In this document: positions 43,755 to 54,100 of the stretch, piece by piece
Numbering within the stretch: the first letter of the stretch is position 1
Layout of the letters: every line of letters starts with the position of its first letter
Assembly: GCA_020634625.1 (NCBI GenBank)
Contig: JACKBJ010000007.1
Span: forward strand, 1 to 64,000
DNA length: 64,000 bases
Direction of reading: 5' to 3'
DNA from: Caldilineae bacterium
Lineage (GTDB): Bacteria > Chloroflexota > Anaerolineae > Epilineales > Epilineaceae
Position numbers and translations under genes: made by a program
The notes under the pieces: generated by a model
Seen by the model: only the letters and a program-made list of their open reading frames with translations
What the model was told of the DNA's origin: nothing
Databases searched by the model: none

Positions 43755-44435
43755 TCACCCGGCCGGCGGCGGAGCCTCCGCGACCTGGCGCACCAGCGCC
43801 CGCAGGCCGTCCAGCGAAGCCGGTCCGATCTGGTGGCCCTGCCCGGGCAGGCGATGCAGCGCGACCCGCGCGCCCAGCCCTTCCAGCACCGCGGCCGTCT
43901 CCGCGACCCGAGGCCAGGGCACGTGCGGATCGGGGTCGCCGGATGCCAGGTAGGCCGGCATGCCCGAGAGGGGGCGATCCTCGCGCAGCCAGGCGGCCCA
44001 GTCGCTGCCGGGAGGGCCGCCCAGGCCGCCGGTGAGGGCGGCCAGCCCGCCGTAGCGCCGCGGGTGGCGCAGCAGGAAGTCGCAGGCCAGACAGGCGCCT
44101 TGCGAGAAGCCCGCGATCAGGATGCGGTCGGCGGGCAGGCCCTCGGCCAGCAGCGCCGCGACCAGGCCGTCGATCACCGAGACGCCGCTGTCGCGCCCCG
44201 CGGCGTTGACGGTCCAGGGGGCCAGGAAGCCGTCCGGATACCAGCTGAAGCCGGCCGCCTGGGGGGCCAGGGCGGCGACGTCGTCGCGTTCGAGCAGGCG
44301 GTGGAGCGCGAGGATGTCGGCGGCGTGCCCGCCGCGACCGTGGAGCAGGATCAGGCCGGCCCGGGCCGCTCCGGGCGGCGGACCGGCCCGGACCAGCGGC
44401 TGGTCGGCGTGCGTGCCGCTGCCGGGCGTCCTCAT
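43755..44435 (-). CDS. Phospholipase/carboxylesterase-family alpha/beta hydrolase (MhqD-like)
   Basis: 226 aa. It has 'GLILLHGRGGHAADILAL' (oxyanion region), nucleophile Ser111 in 'IAGFSQGACLACDF', Asp169 in 'SGDPDPHVPW' and His201 in 'LPGQGHQIGP', a complete triad. The family includes carboxylesterases and MhqD, a hydrolase induced by quinones. The ATG overlaps the stop of the upstream dioxygenase-like gene by four bases (ATGA), so the two are translated together. The same pairing (MhqO-type dioxygenase plus MhqD-type hydrolase) is part of the methylhydroquinone-resistance regulon of Bacillus subtilis, which supports a detoxification role. Confidence 0.85.
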   Translation of the reverse strand: MRTPGSGTHADQPLVRAGPPPGAARAGLILLHGRGGHAADILALHRLLERDDVAALAPQAAGFSWYPDGFLAPWTVNAAGRDSGVSVIDGLVAALLAEGLPADRILIAGFSQGACLACDFLLRHPRRYGGLAALTGGLGGPPGSDWAAWLREDRPLSGMPAYLASGDPDPHVPWPRVAETAAVLEGLGARVALHRLPGQGHQIGPASLDGLRALVRQVAEAPPPAG

Positions 44436-45481
44436 CGATCGGCTTCCGGCTTGCGAAGGTCGGGGTCGGCCGCGTCCCGGGCCGGGCCGGCCGCGAGGCG
44501 TTCCAGCAGGTCGCGGGCCTCGGGGCTCGGCCGAGGCGGGCGGATCGGGGGCAGCGCCTCGACGATGCGCGGCCGCTGCGGCTCGAGCCAGGCCGGCAGG
44601 CGCAAGGCGGCCCCGAGCTGCGCGACCGGCTCGTCGACGGCGAAGCCCGGCCCGTCGGTGGCCAGCTCGAAGAGGATGCCGCCCGGCTCGCGGAAGTAGA
44701 TCGAGCGGAAATAGTGTCGGTCGGCGACCGGCGTGACCGTCGGGATCGTCGCCGCGATCCGCTGGCGCCAGGCGAGCTGATCGGCGCCGTCGGCGACACG
44801 GAGCGCCAGGTGGTGCACGGTGCCGGCGCCGCCGACGCCGCGCGCGAGCGAGGCGCCGTCCAGGAGGTCCAGCGCCGCGCCGGCGCCGCCGTCGGCCGCC
44901 AGGAAGCGGGCGCTGTCGGCCGGGCCGACCTGCTCGGTCAGGCCGAGCCCGTCACCCAGGAGGCGCCGGCTGGCCGGAGGCGAGGCGACGGCCAGGCGCA
45001 GACCGAAGAAGCCCCGGATGGCATGGCGTTCGGGCAGACCGACCTCCGGCCAGGGCTGCCGCTCCTCGGCCTCGGGCTGCGCCTGGCCGACCAGGGCCAG
45101 GCGCAGGCCGTCGGGATCGCGCAGGCGCAGGGCCGTCTCGCCGTCGCGCCGTGGCTCCGGCAGCGCGACGTCGATGCCCGCGGCCTGCAATCGGTCGATC
45201 CAGAAGCCGACCGAGGCTTGCGGGATGGCCAGTGCCGTCTCGACCACCTGTCCCGCACCGACGCGTCCCGGCCGGGCGCCGGGGAAGGGAAAGAAGGTCA
45301 GGACGCTGCCCGGGCTGCCGAGCGCGTCGCCGTAGTACAGATGCCAGGTGCCCGGGTCGTCGAAGTTGACGGTCTGCTTGACCAGGCGCAATCCGAGCGG
45401 GCCGGTGTAGAAGTCGATGTTGGCTTGCGGATCGCTGGCGATGGCCGTGACATGGTGCAGGCCGCGGATGGGCTGGTGCAT
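44432..45481 (-). CDS. Ring-cleaving dioxygenase-like VOC protein (MhqO-like)
   Basis: 349 aa from ATG 45481 (AGGAAG upstream). Two VOC halves are visible: 'IRGLHHVTAIASDPQANIDFYTGPLGLRLVKQTVNFDDPGTWHLYYGD' (His8/His9 region, typical of the MhqO/CatE-like group) and 'GTVHHLALRVADGADQLAW...HYFRSIYFREPGGILFELATDGPGF' with metal ligands His in 'VHHLAL' and Glu in 'LFELAT'. Such proteins are thought to open hydroquinone or catechol rings using Fe(II). The C-terminal tail is rich in Pro/Arg. Cotranscribed with the MhqD-like hydrolase. Confidence 0.87.
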   Translation of the reverse strand: MHQPIRGLHHVTAIASDPQANIDFYTGPLGLRLVKQTVNFDDPGTWHLYYGDALGSPGSVLTFFPFPGARPGRVGAGQVVETALAIPQASVGFWIDRLQAAGIDVALPEPRRDGETALRLRDPDGLRLALVGQAQPEAEERQPWPEVGLPERHAIRGFFGLRLAVASPPASRRLLGDGLGLTEQVGPADSARFLAADGGAGAALDLLDGASLARGVGGAGTVHHLALRVADGADQLAWRQRIAATIPTVTPVADRHYFRSIYFREPGGILFELATDGPGFAVDEPVAQLGAALRLPAWLEPQRPRIVEALPPIRPPRPSPEARDLLERLAAGPARDAADPDLRKPEADR

Positions 45482-45638
45482 GGTTGCCGGCTTCCTTTCT
45501 GGGGCGCTAGGTGACAGGGTTCGAGCCGCGTCGAGCATGCGATGCGCCGTTCCGGCCAGATCTTCGCTTTCCCAGCGAGCGGCGCCGCGAGCAGGGCGCC
45601 GGCAGGGCGCCTTCGGGCCATCTGCGGCGAGCCAGGGC

Positions 45639-47942
45639 TCAGGCGTCCTTCGCGCTGGTCTCGACCCGCGTCGCGTGTCGGCGCCGCAGCGCGCGCTGGA
45701 TGGCGTAGGCCGGCAGGGTCAGCAAGGACGCGATCACCACCAGGAGCGCGGCCAGGGCCAGCAGGTCGGCTCGCCAGGCCTGCCAGGCCGGCGACCTCAG
45801 CGCCTCGACCGCCGCGCCGACGGCGGCCAGGCTGCCGCCCACGAAGGGCAGCTCCCCGCGTACCGCGAGGCCGCCGCCCAGCTGGCCGAGCAGCCAGGGA
45901 TAGGTGCGCTGGTTCCAGACCAGGACCGCCACGCCCCAGACGCCGAAGATCGCCAGCATGGCCAGGGCATGCCAGGCGAAGACCGGCAGGGCGTGCGAGC
46001 GGCCGGGCTCGCGCGGCTGCTCGGGCCAGCCTGGCGCGCCCAGCAGGATGCGCCGGGCCAGGGGGCGCTGGACCCACTCCTGGTTGGTCCAGTAGTCGGA
46101 ATGGTGGCGCCGGGTGGCCGGCGTCTTGACGTTGGTCGGCGACAGCGGGCTCAGCCGCTCGAAGTCGGCCGCCTCGATCGGCGGCAGCTCGAGCGGCGAG
46201 GCCGGCTGGGCCAGCTCGCCGAAGAGGACGTACTCGTCCAGGCCGTAGAACTCGGTGATCGGATCGGCCAGGTTCCAGCAGTTGTACCAGCGGAAGCGCG
46301 GGTCGAAGTCGGTCGGATCGGGATAGCGCGGGGGCGGGAAGCGCGGGTCGAAGCGGTAGGGGTCGAGGACGGCGTTGGCGTGGTGGTAGTAGCTCAGCAC
46401 GCTGCCCAGGCTCAGGTAGGTCGCCACCTTGCGCCGCTGGTCGGCAGCCAGGTGCCGAAAGAGCAGCTCGAAGGTGATCGGCGTGCCCTGCGAGTGGGCC
46501 ACGACGTGGATCGCCCGGACCGCGTCGACGGTGTTGAAGAAGCGCAGCTCGTGCTCGACCGTCGAGCGGATGCGGGCGGCCTTGGCCGGGTCCATGGCGT
46601 AGGACACCACGTCGCCCATGATGCCGCCCAGCCAGACCGAGAGCATCGACTCGAGCCCCTTGCCCGGCAGGGCCAGGACCCGGCTGCGCTTCATCAGCCA
46701 GGCCAGGGCCAGCAGGACGAAGAAGAGCGGCAGCGCCACCACCACGATGCCGCGGTAGATGAAGAGCGCGAAGCGCACCGGCGGGTGGCGTCGCGGGACC
46801 AGCGGCGGCGGGTCGGTCGGCGGCGCCTGGCCGGTCAGGCTGCGCCGCTGTGCGGCCAGGCTGCCGGCGTAGCGGGTCTCGATGTCGCTCTCGTCCAAGG
46901 GGCGGCGGTTCCAGTAGGCGGCGCGGATCAGCAGCAGGGCCGCCTGCCAGGCCATGAGAAGCAGCAGCGCCGCCAGGTAGTTGCTTGGGCTGTAGAGCAG
47001 GGCGGCGATCAGCGCGAGCAGCAAGAAGTTGGACAGGCTGGGTGGGCGCCCGTCGTGGGACTCCGTCAGGTGCCGGTGCCACCACCGGGAGCGCAGGGCG
47101 GCCGGGAGCGCGGCGACCAGGGCGATGGCGACCAGGAAGACGATGGCGTCGAGGCCGCGGACGGCGCCGAGCCGGGCCAGGGCCGCGGTCAGCGGACCGG
47201 GCAGGGCCGCCAGCGCCCGGTCGAGGCCCAGCAGCCGGCCGACCAGGTCCAGCAGGTGCTCGCGTCCGGTGGTGGCCCGGACGACCGTGTCGAGCACCAG
47301 CAGGAGGCCCAGGTAGGCGAAGGTGAAGGCGCCGACGAGGTTGGGCAGCGTGACGCGGTTGCCCGCCGGGCCCAGCGGCCTGGCCGCGCGGTCGGGCAGG
47401 CGGTGGACCAGCCAGCGCGCCAGGCTGGCCAGCCACTGGTAGAACTCGAAGAAGAAGACCCAGGAGGCCATGCGCCACTCTCGGAGCACCGCCTCCAGCG
47501 GCGGGTCCGGCTCCAATGCCACCTCCCAGTCGATCTCGCGGATCCAGACCCGGCGGCGCCGGTCGGCGTTCGTCGGCCGTCCGGGCGCGGCCGACGGACC
47601 ATCGTCCGCCGCCTCGGCGGCGCGCCGAGCCTCGGCCGGGGTGAGCCAGGCCTCGATCTCGGTGACGTGGTTGTGGCTGCCGGTGGCATGCGCCGACAGC
47701 AGGTGTCCGGGCGGGAAGACGTCGCTGCGCTCGCGCAGGTGGGTCCGCTCGAGCCCCTCCAGGCTGAGGACGGCCGGCCAGAAGCCCCGTGTGAAGAGGT
47801 CGAGCGTATCGTCGGCAGCCTGGATGCCGGCGCCCTTGACGACCAGGATGAGCTCGACCGGCCCCTCCTCGTCGGCGATGGGGGCCAGCCGGCCTCCGGC
47901 CGCGAGGGCGGCGAGGATCTGGCTTCGGTCGTCTTCGCGCAT
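45639..47942 (-). CDS. Multi-pass membrane protein with alpha/beta-hydrolase (lipase-like) domain
   Basis: 767 aa with a good ribosome site (GGGGAGG before ATG 47942). A soluble N-terminal ~150 residues is followed by membrane segments around 160-390 ('FTFAYLGLLLVLD', 'IVFLVAIALVAALPAAL', 'LLLALIAALLYSPSNYLAALLLL', 'IVVVALPLFFVLLALAWLM'). A cytosolic or external catalytic region has the nucleophile-elbow 'HVVAHSQGTPITFELLF' (Ser484) and 'DPITEFYGLDEYVLFGEL', and two terminal membrane spans close the chain. The domain resembles DUF/lipase-type hydrolases that lie in a membrane frame. The catalytic Asp and His are not certain. Substrate unknown. Confidence 0.72.
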   Translation of the reverse strand: MREDDRSQILAALAAGGRLAPIADEEGPVELILVVKGAGIQAADDTLDLFTRGFWPAVLSLEGLERTHLRERSDVFPPGHLLSAHATGSHNHVTEIEAWLTPAEARRAAEAADDGPSAAPGRPTNADRRRRVWIREIDWEVALEPDPPLEAVLREWRMASWVFFFEFYQWLASLARWLVHRLPDRAARPLGPAGNRVTLPNLVGAFTFAYLGLLLVLDTVVRATTGREHLLDLVGRLLGLDRALAALPGPLTAALARLGAVRGLDAIVFLVAIALVAALPAALRSRWWHRHLTESHDGRPPSLSNFLLLALIAALLYSPSNYLAALLLLMAWQAALLLIRAAYWNRRPLDESDIETRYAGSLAAQRRSLTGQAPPTDPPPLVPRRHPPVRFALFIYRGIVVVALPLFFVLLALAWLMKRSRVLALPGKGLESMLSVWLGGIMGDVVSYAMDPAKAARIRSTVEHELRFFNTVDAVRAIHVVAHSQGTPITFELLFRHLAADQRRKVATYLSLGSVLSYYHHANAVLDPYRFDPRFPPPRYPDPTDFDPRFRWYNCWNLADPITEFYGLDEYVLFGELAQPASPLELPPIEAADFERLSPLSPTNVKTPATRRHHSDYWTNQEWVQRPLARRILLGAPGWPEQPREPGRSHALPVFAWHALAMLAIFGVWGVAVLVWNQRTYPWLLGQLGGGLAVRGELPFVGGSLAAVGAAVEALRSPAWQAWRADLLALAALLVVIASLLTLPAYAIQRALRRRHATRVETSAKDA

Positions 47943-48157
47943 CGCCCGTTCCTCCCCAGTGCTGGTGGCAGGGCCAAGCGGCCCGGGATCGGGCGAGCGG
48001 CCCGACCGCTTGAATCAACACCGGGCGCCGGTCCTGGGTGCGCCGAGCCCGATCGCGGTCGACACCGATTTGCCACCAGTTCGGGCCCCGGCGGCGCTAG
48101 GCTAGGGCGAGGCGTCTTCCGTCGCGATGGGCCTGAAGGGCTCCGAGGAGCGATGCC

Positions 48158-49345
48158 ATGCGCAACGATCGCGTCCACTACGACCAGGTCATCGTCGGCG
48201 CCGGGATCTCCGGCTTGACCCTGGCCCACCATCTGGCCGACGTCCTGGCGCCCGAGCAGCGGATCCTGCTCTTGGACAAGGACGACGACCCCGACTACAA
48301 CATCAGCTTCTGGCTGGACGGCGAGGCGCCCTTCGCGCCGATCATGGCCGGCAGCTGGCGGCGGATCGAGCTGCGGCACGGCCAGCGGCGCACCGTCTGT
48401 CCGCTCGAGCGCTATGCCCTGCATGCCTTCTGGCGCGACGACTTCGACGCCTACCTGCACGCCGAGCTGGGCGCCCATCCCAACGTCGACCTGCTCGAGG
48501 CCGAGGTGCTGGCCGTCGAAGACCACGGCGACCATGCCGAGATCGAGACCCGCGAGGGCCGGGTCCACGCCGACTGGGTCTTCGACAGCCGGTCGAGCCT
48601 GGACGGCATCCGCGACGCGGATCCCGACCTGCTCCTGATGCAGGGCCTGGCGCTCGAGATCGAGGCCGAGACGGCCTGCTTCGACCCCGAGCTGGCCACG
48701 CTCTTCGACTTCCTGCTCGACTCGCCGCAGTTCGACTTCATGTACCTCCTGCCCTACACCGAGCGGCGGGCCCTGGTCAACGCCGCCTTCGTGACGCCCT
48801 TCGCCACCCGGGTGAGCCGCGAGCATTGCGCCGAGGTCATCGACCGCTACCTGGCCGATCGCTTCGGCTGCAGCCGCTACCGGGTGACCCGGCAGAGCTT
48901 CGGCCGCCTGCCCTTGGCCAGCCGCTTCCCGGAGCGGCGGCCCGGCAGCCGGGTGCTGCCGATCGGCGTGCGCAGCGGCATGATCAAGGCCTCGACCAGC
49001 TACGCCTTCACCCGGATCCTGGCCGACTCGCGGCGGATCGCCGCGTCCATGGCCAAGACCGGGCAGCCCTACTACCGCGCGCGCACGGCCTGGTACTACC
49101 GGGCCGCCGACCGGCGCAGCGCGCGCATCTTCCAGCGCTCGCCGGCCCTGGCCCAGGAGCTGATGTTCGGCATGTTCACGCCCGAGCGCGGCGATCTGGC
49201 GCTGGCCTTCCTGGACGAGCGCAACGATCTGGCCGAGAACCGGCGGCTCTTCGAGGCCGTGCCACCCGAGACCCTGAAGCGCTTCCTGCGCCAGCTGCTC
49301 GGCCTGGGTGGCGGTGCCCCGGTCGCCTCCGAGCGTACCGCCTAG
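48158..49345 (+). CDS. crtY: Lycopene beta-cyclase (CrtY type)
   Basis: 395 aa, GAGGAG upstream of ATG 48158. The enzyme closes the psi-ends of lycopene to beta-rings, using reduced FAD without net redox change. Shown by the Rossmann motif 'YDQVIVGAGISGLTLAHHLAD' (~8-28), the lycopene-cyclase signatures 'YNISFW'-like start, 'DWVFDSRSS', 'FDFMYLLPYTERRALVNAAFVTPF' (~190-215) and 'LPIGVRSGMIKASTSYAFTRI' (~270-290). Length matches CrtY. No other carotenoid gene lies in the window, so it is an isolated cyclase whose pathway partners must be elsewhere. Confidence 0.87.
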   Translation: MRNDRVHYDQVIVGAGISGLTLAHHLADVLAPEQRILLLDKDDDPDYNISFWLDGEAPFAPIMAGSWRRIELRHGQRRTVCPLERYALHAFWRDDFDAYLHAELGAHPNVDLLEAEVLAVEDHGDHAEIETREGRVHADWVFDSRSSLDGIRDADPDLLLMQGLALEIEAETACFDPELATLFDFLLDSPQFDFMYLLPYTERRALVNAAFVTPFATRVSREHCAEVIDRYLADRFGCSRYRVTRQSFGRLPLASRFPERRPGSRVLPIGVRSGMIKASTSYAFTRILADSRRIAASMAKTGQPYYRARTAWYYRAADRRSARIFQRSPALAQELMFGMFTPERGDLALAFLDERNDLAENRRLFEAVPPETLKRFLRQLLGLGGGAPVASERTA

Positions 49346-49436
49346 CGGCGATGCCGGGGCGATTGACGCCCGCGCGCGTTCGGCATAGGATGGGGCGGCC
49401 CGCGGCACGCGCGGACCATGGCTGGAGGGCAGCCCC

Positions 49437-49832
49437 ATGTCGCAACAGGACGTCGAGATCATTCTCGTGCGACGCTGGGCCAGCATGCTGATCATGCCGG
49501 TCTTCCTGGCCGGCGCGAACGGTGATCTGCTCTACTACAACGAGCCGGCCGAACGCCTGCTCGGCAAGCGCTTCGAGGAATCGGGGCCGATGCCGGTCGA
49601 AGAGTTCGGCGCGATCTTCGACACCCGCGACGAGCAGGGCAACGCGATCCCGGCCAGCGAGCTGCCCTTGGGCGTGGCCCTGATCCACCGCCGGCCGGCG
49701 CACGGTCAGGTCCGCTTCAAGGCCCTCGACGGGGTCTGGCGCGAGATCCAGGTCACCGGCCTGCCGCTGGAGGCGCAGGGCGGCCGACACCTGGGAGCGC
49801 TGGCCATCTTCTGGGAGGCCGAGCCGTCTTGA
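49437..49832 (+). CDS. Single PAS-domain protein
   Basis: 131 aa, GGAGGG upstream. 'ASMLIMPVFLAGANGDLLYYNEPAERLLGKRFEESG' is the PAS N-terminal core with the 'NxxxxxLLG' helix. 'LPLGVALIHRRPAHGQVRFKALDGVWREIQVTGLPL' and 'LGALAIFWE' complete the sheet. No output domain is fused, so it probably acts through a partner. Its stop (TGA 49830-49832) overlaps the TTG start of the metallo-beta-lactamase gene, and the two are almost certainly co-translated. Ligand unknown. Confidence 0.82.
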   Translation: MSQQDVEIILVRRWASMLIMPVFLAGANGDLLYYNEPAERLLGKRFEESGPMPVEEFGAIFDTRDEQGNAIPASELPLGVALIHRRPAHGQVRFKALDGVWREIQVTGLPLEAQGGRHLGALAIFWEAEPS

Positions 49833-50677
49833 GGGTCCGGCTCTGGGGCACGCGCGGCTCGCTGGCCAGCGCCTCGCCCGATACCGTGCGCTACGGCGGC
49901 AACACGGCCTGCGTCGAGGTGGTCGGCGAGGACGGGACGCGCCTGGTGCTGGACGCCGGCACGGGCATCCGCAACCTGGGCGCCACCTTCAACGGCACGG
50001 CCGGCCGCGTCGACCTGCTGCTCACCCACCTCCACATGGACCACATCCAGGGCCTGGGCTTCTTCAAGCCCTTGCAGGACCCGGACATGGACGTGCACAT
50101 CTGGGGACCGTCCTCGACCACGCTCGACCTGCGGGCGCGCCTGGCGCGCTACCTCTCGCCGCCGCTCTTCCCGGTGCGCCTGCGCGAGCTGCCCTGCCGG
50201 CTGACCCTGCACGACGTGCCGGCGCATCGGGTGCGGATCGGCGAGTTCGTCGTCACGGCCGCCCTGGTCTGCCACCCCGGGCCGACGGTCGGCTACCGCA
50301 TCAGCGAGGGCCGCAAGACCCTGGTCTACCTGCCGGACCACGAGCCGGCCCTGGCCAGCGACCCCTTCCCGGGCGATCCGGCCTGGACCTCGGGCTTCGA
50401 CCTGGCGCGCGGCGCCGACCTGCTGATCCACGATGCGCAATACCTCGATCACGAGTACCCGGAGCACCTGGGCTGGGGTCACAGCTCGACCTCCCAGGTG
50501 GTGGCCTTCGCCCGGCTCGCCGGGGTGCGTCGGCTGGTCCCCTTCCACCACGATCCGAACCACGACGACGACGCGCTGGACGCGATGGTCGCCGAGGCGC
50601 GGCGCCTGGCCGGTGACGCGTTCGAGGTGCTGCCGGGCACCGAGGGCCTGCAGCTGCGGATTCTGCCGGCGCTTTGA
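49829..50677 (+). CDS. Metallo-beta-lactamase-fold hydrolase (phosphodiesterase/RNase-Z-like)
   Basis: 282 aa from TTG 49829, overlapping the PAS gene stop (TTGA) and preceded by GGGAGG. 'WGTRGSLASASPDTVRYGGNTACVEV' and 'LVLDAGTGIRNLG' are typical of MBL proteins grouped with cAMP phosphodiesterase/AtsA-like enzymes. Metal ligands are His67, His69, Asp71, His72 in 'LLTHLHMDHIQGL', with further His and Asp in 'LVCHPGPTVGYRI', 'YLPDHEP' and 'LIHDAQYLDHEY', and 'LVPFHHDPNHDDD' at the end. It is a complete di-zinc site. Translational coupling with a PAS sensor suggests a signalling hydrolase; the substrate is not shown. Confidence 0.85.
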   Translation: MRVRLWGTRGSLASASPDTVRYGGNTACVEVVGEDGTRLVLDAGTGIRNLGATFNGTAGRVDLLLTHLHMDHIQGLGFFKPLQDPDMDVHIWGPSSTTLDLRARLARYLSPPLFPVRLRELPCRLTLHDVPAHRVRIGEFVVTAALVCHPGPTVGYRISEGRKTLVYLPDHEPALASDPFPGDPAWTSGFDLARGADLLIHDAQYLDHEYPEHLGWGHSSTSQVVAFARLAGVRRLVPFHHDPNHDDDALDAMVAEARRLAGDAFEVLPGTEGLQLRILPAL

Positions 50678-51148
50678 ATGGGCGTCGTGCCGAGCATGCG
50701 GCTCACGCAAGTCACCCCGCTTGCATCGCAATGGGCACCGGAATTGCATTGACCGATGACGCGGCTGCATGATAGTGTGGCTGCCGGATGTCGATGCCCA
50801 GCGCCCGAAGCGCGTGAGACGGGGCGTCGCGCTAGACGGACGGGTTTGCTTGTGGGGCGCGTCGTTGGCTGGGTGCGCGCCGGCGGGGCCCGGGTGGGTG
50901 CCGCCGATTCGATTGAGCTGCGCCGGGCGTCGGGGCAGGAGTCGTGCGTCGAGCTTGACCGCGGCCCGCCTGCTGGCCGCAGAACCTGAGATGCGCCAAG
51001 GTCCGAGCCCTCTCCGGGTCGGCGCTTGGCAAGAATTCGTGTAGGCCCTAAGCGACGCGTGCAAGACCCGGGGCGTGGGTGCCTGCTCCGGGGTGCTTTC
51101 GACTCGAATTGCGGTCAGCGGCCGAGCGACCTTGACTGGAGGAGTCCG
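50678..51148 (+). promoter_or_regulatory. Upstream region of the giant adhesin, with one possible promoter
   Basis: A 471-bp gene-free gap. TTGACC (50749-50754), a 16-bp spacer and GATAGT (50771-50776) is the only -35/-10-like pair I find. It would leave a ~365-nt leader before the adhesin gene, so a closer promoter is likely. No repeat or RNA element is evident; the short frames here look like shadows. Confidence 0.35.
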
Positions 51149-54100
51149 ATGGAACAGCGCATGATGCGCCCGAACGCAGCCCCCACCCGCGGCCGTCGCG
51201 CGGCCCGACGTCGGCCTCTGGTCCGCCTGGTCCTGGCCCTCTTCGCGGCGACCCTCCTGGCCACGCTCCCGGCGGCCTCGCCGCATGGCGTGCTGCCGAT
51301 CGTCAGCGCGCACAACCTCAACCAGCGCATGGTGTACCTCTTCTTCGACCCCGCGACCAAGGCGCTGCTGGACGCCCGCATCCCGACCTTGACGCCGCCT
51401 GAGCCGCTGCTGCAGGTGGGCGACGAGATCGGCATGATCATCAAGGTCATCCCGACCGACGGCACGACCACCGGCGTCGGGGGCTACATCGACTTCTACG
51501 TCCCCAACGGCGTGACCGTGGTCGACGCCGCCTACGTGCTGCCCAACCTGGCCGGGGGCTACGACGAGGTGAACATGAAGGGCCAGGCGCTGATGCCCTC
51601 GGTCGGCGCCGGCGGCGGCCCGACGGTCAGCCTGGTCGGCCTGACGCGCGGGCCCAACGCCCTGGGCGTGACCAGCCCGATCGTCGATGCCGCCAACGTC
51701 AACCTCGGCACGGTCGTCGGCGTCTACGGCGACACCGGCATCTTCTACAGCACCGACCCCGAGACGGCCTTCGGGAGCTGGGTCGCCCTCAAGGGCGGCG
51801 GGACGATCACCAGCAACAGCGGCGATGTGTTCAGCCCCTACAACGCCTGGGACGCCGAGCAGATGGCGGCCTACGGCATCAAGGGCACCACCAACCCCAA
51901 CTGGCCCGCCACGCCGCTGATCGACTCCAACGGGCGCGGCAACGCGCCCTGGGGCCTGGCCAACGTGGTGGCCGGCCCCCAGAGCGGCTACGCCTGGGAC
52001 TTCGACATCGACGACTACGCCGCCTGCGACCCGGTGCCCTATGCCCCGAGCAAGGCCTGCATCGACGCGGCCACCGACCAGATCGGCCCCTGGAACCGCC
52101 TGCGCTACCCGGGCAGCCAGATCTCGGACGACCCGCCGGGCAACAACCCGCCGGTGCAGCCCTACACCTCCGGCGCCGACGGCTCCAACGTCGGCTTCGA
52201 CCTGAGCCCGGCCAGCCCCCTGGCCTCGACGGTCTCGCAGACCGACACCACCAGCCCGAAGGCCATCCGCTGGGCGGTCGGCCAGCTGACCAACGGCCGG
52301 CCGGAGTACGCCTACGTCAAGTTCCGGGTCGACGACCTGGCGGCCATCGTCGACGCGACCGGCTGCCCGATCTTCAACGCCGACACCTTCGGCGGCGACG
52401 CCGGCGGCGACTCGGGCGGCAAGGACCACGAGTGGCGCTACTACGATCCGACCAAGGTCACCTGGAACGGCTGTCTGGCGGTCGGCAAGCCGGCGACGCG
52501 CCAGGCGGTCAAGGTGGGCGACACCTTCCAGTACAAGATCGCGGTCTACAACACCAGCCCGACCCAGGACCTGTCGAGCGTGGTGGTGCGCGACACGCTG
52601 CCCAGCGGCGTGCAGTTCATCAGCGCCGTGCCGGCCCAGAACAGCGGCCCCAACCCGCTGGTCTGGAACGTCGGCAGCCTGCTGCGCGGCCAGAAGTTCG
52701 AGGCCACCGTGACGGTCAAGGCCAGCTCGAGCGGGATCCTGGAGAACACCGTCGTGGCCACCGGGGTCACCACGCCCGGCGGCGACCCGATCACCTCCAC
52801 CGCCACCGAGTCGACCCTGGCCGGCAGCTACCCGATCCTCAAGCAGTCCAAGTCGGTCAGCCCGACGGCGATCGCGCCGGGCGGGAACGTGCAGTACACG
52901 GTGACGATCGAGAACATCGGCTCGGGGCCCTCGATCAGCCCGATCAAGATCGAAGAGCACCTGCCGACCGGCTTCAGCTACCTGAGCCTGGACAGCGTGC
53001 AGGTCAACGGCGCCAACGCGCTGGGCTCGACCACGGTCAACGCCAGCCAGCCCAACGACCCGGTCTTCACCATCGCGCAGCCGATCAACGCCGATAAGAA
53101 GCTGGTGCTCAGGTTCAGCGCCACCACGAGCCCCAACCTGAGCCCGGGCACGGGCTACTGCAACGTCTTCACCTCCATCACCAACGTGCCCTTGACCACC
53201 GGCAGCGAGGCCTGCGTCACCATCGGTGGCGCGGCCATCGGCGACACCGTCTACCGTGACTGGAACGGCGACGGCAGCCAGGATCCGCTGACCGAGGAGG
53301 GCATCGCCGGGGTGACGGTCAACCTGTATGCCGGCAGCTGCCCGCCGATGGGCGGCGTGATCCGCAGCGACCTGACCGACGCCAGCGGCGGCTACCTGCT
53401 CAACGGGTTGACGGCCGGCGACTACTGCGTCGAGACGATCCCGCCGGCCGGCCACACGGTCACCGGCGATCCGCAGGGCGCGCTGGACGGCTATGCCACG
53501 GTCAGCCTGGCCGAGAACCAGGAGAACTTCGACATCGACTTCGGCCTGCGCCCGGGCGGCGCCGGGTCCATCGGCGACCTGGTCTTCGAGGACCTGGGCA
53601 ACGACGGCAGCTACGACCCGGGCGCCGGCGATGCCGGCATCCCGAACGTGACCGTCAACCTCTACGAGGACACGAACGGCAACGGCCTCATCGACGCCGG
53701 CGATGCCCTGATCGCGACGACGCAGACCGACGGCAGCGGGCTGTACGGCTTCGGCGGCCTGGCGCTCGGCTTCAGCTACATCGTCGACGTCGATGCCGCG
53801 GACCCCGACCTGGCGACCTACTTCAGCGGCGCGCCGACCCTGCAGACCACCCTCGACCCGCATCCGGTCCCGAGCCTGGCGGGCAGCTACAGCGCCGCCG
53901 ACTTCGGCTTCTACGAGATCGTGCCGGGCTCGATCGGCGACGAGGTCTGCATAGACGCCAACGCGGACGGCAGCTGCGCCGGCGAGGCCCGGCTGCCCAA
54001 CGTCTCCGTCCGGCTCTACCGCGACAGCAACGGCAACGGCGAGCTGGACCTCGGCGAGCCCCTGCTGGCCACCACCAGCACCGACATCGACGGCCTGTAC

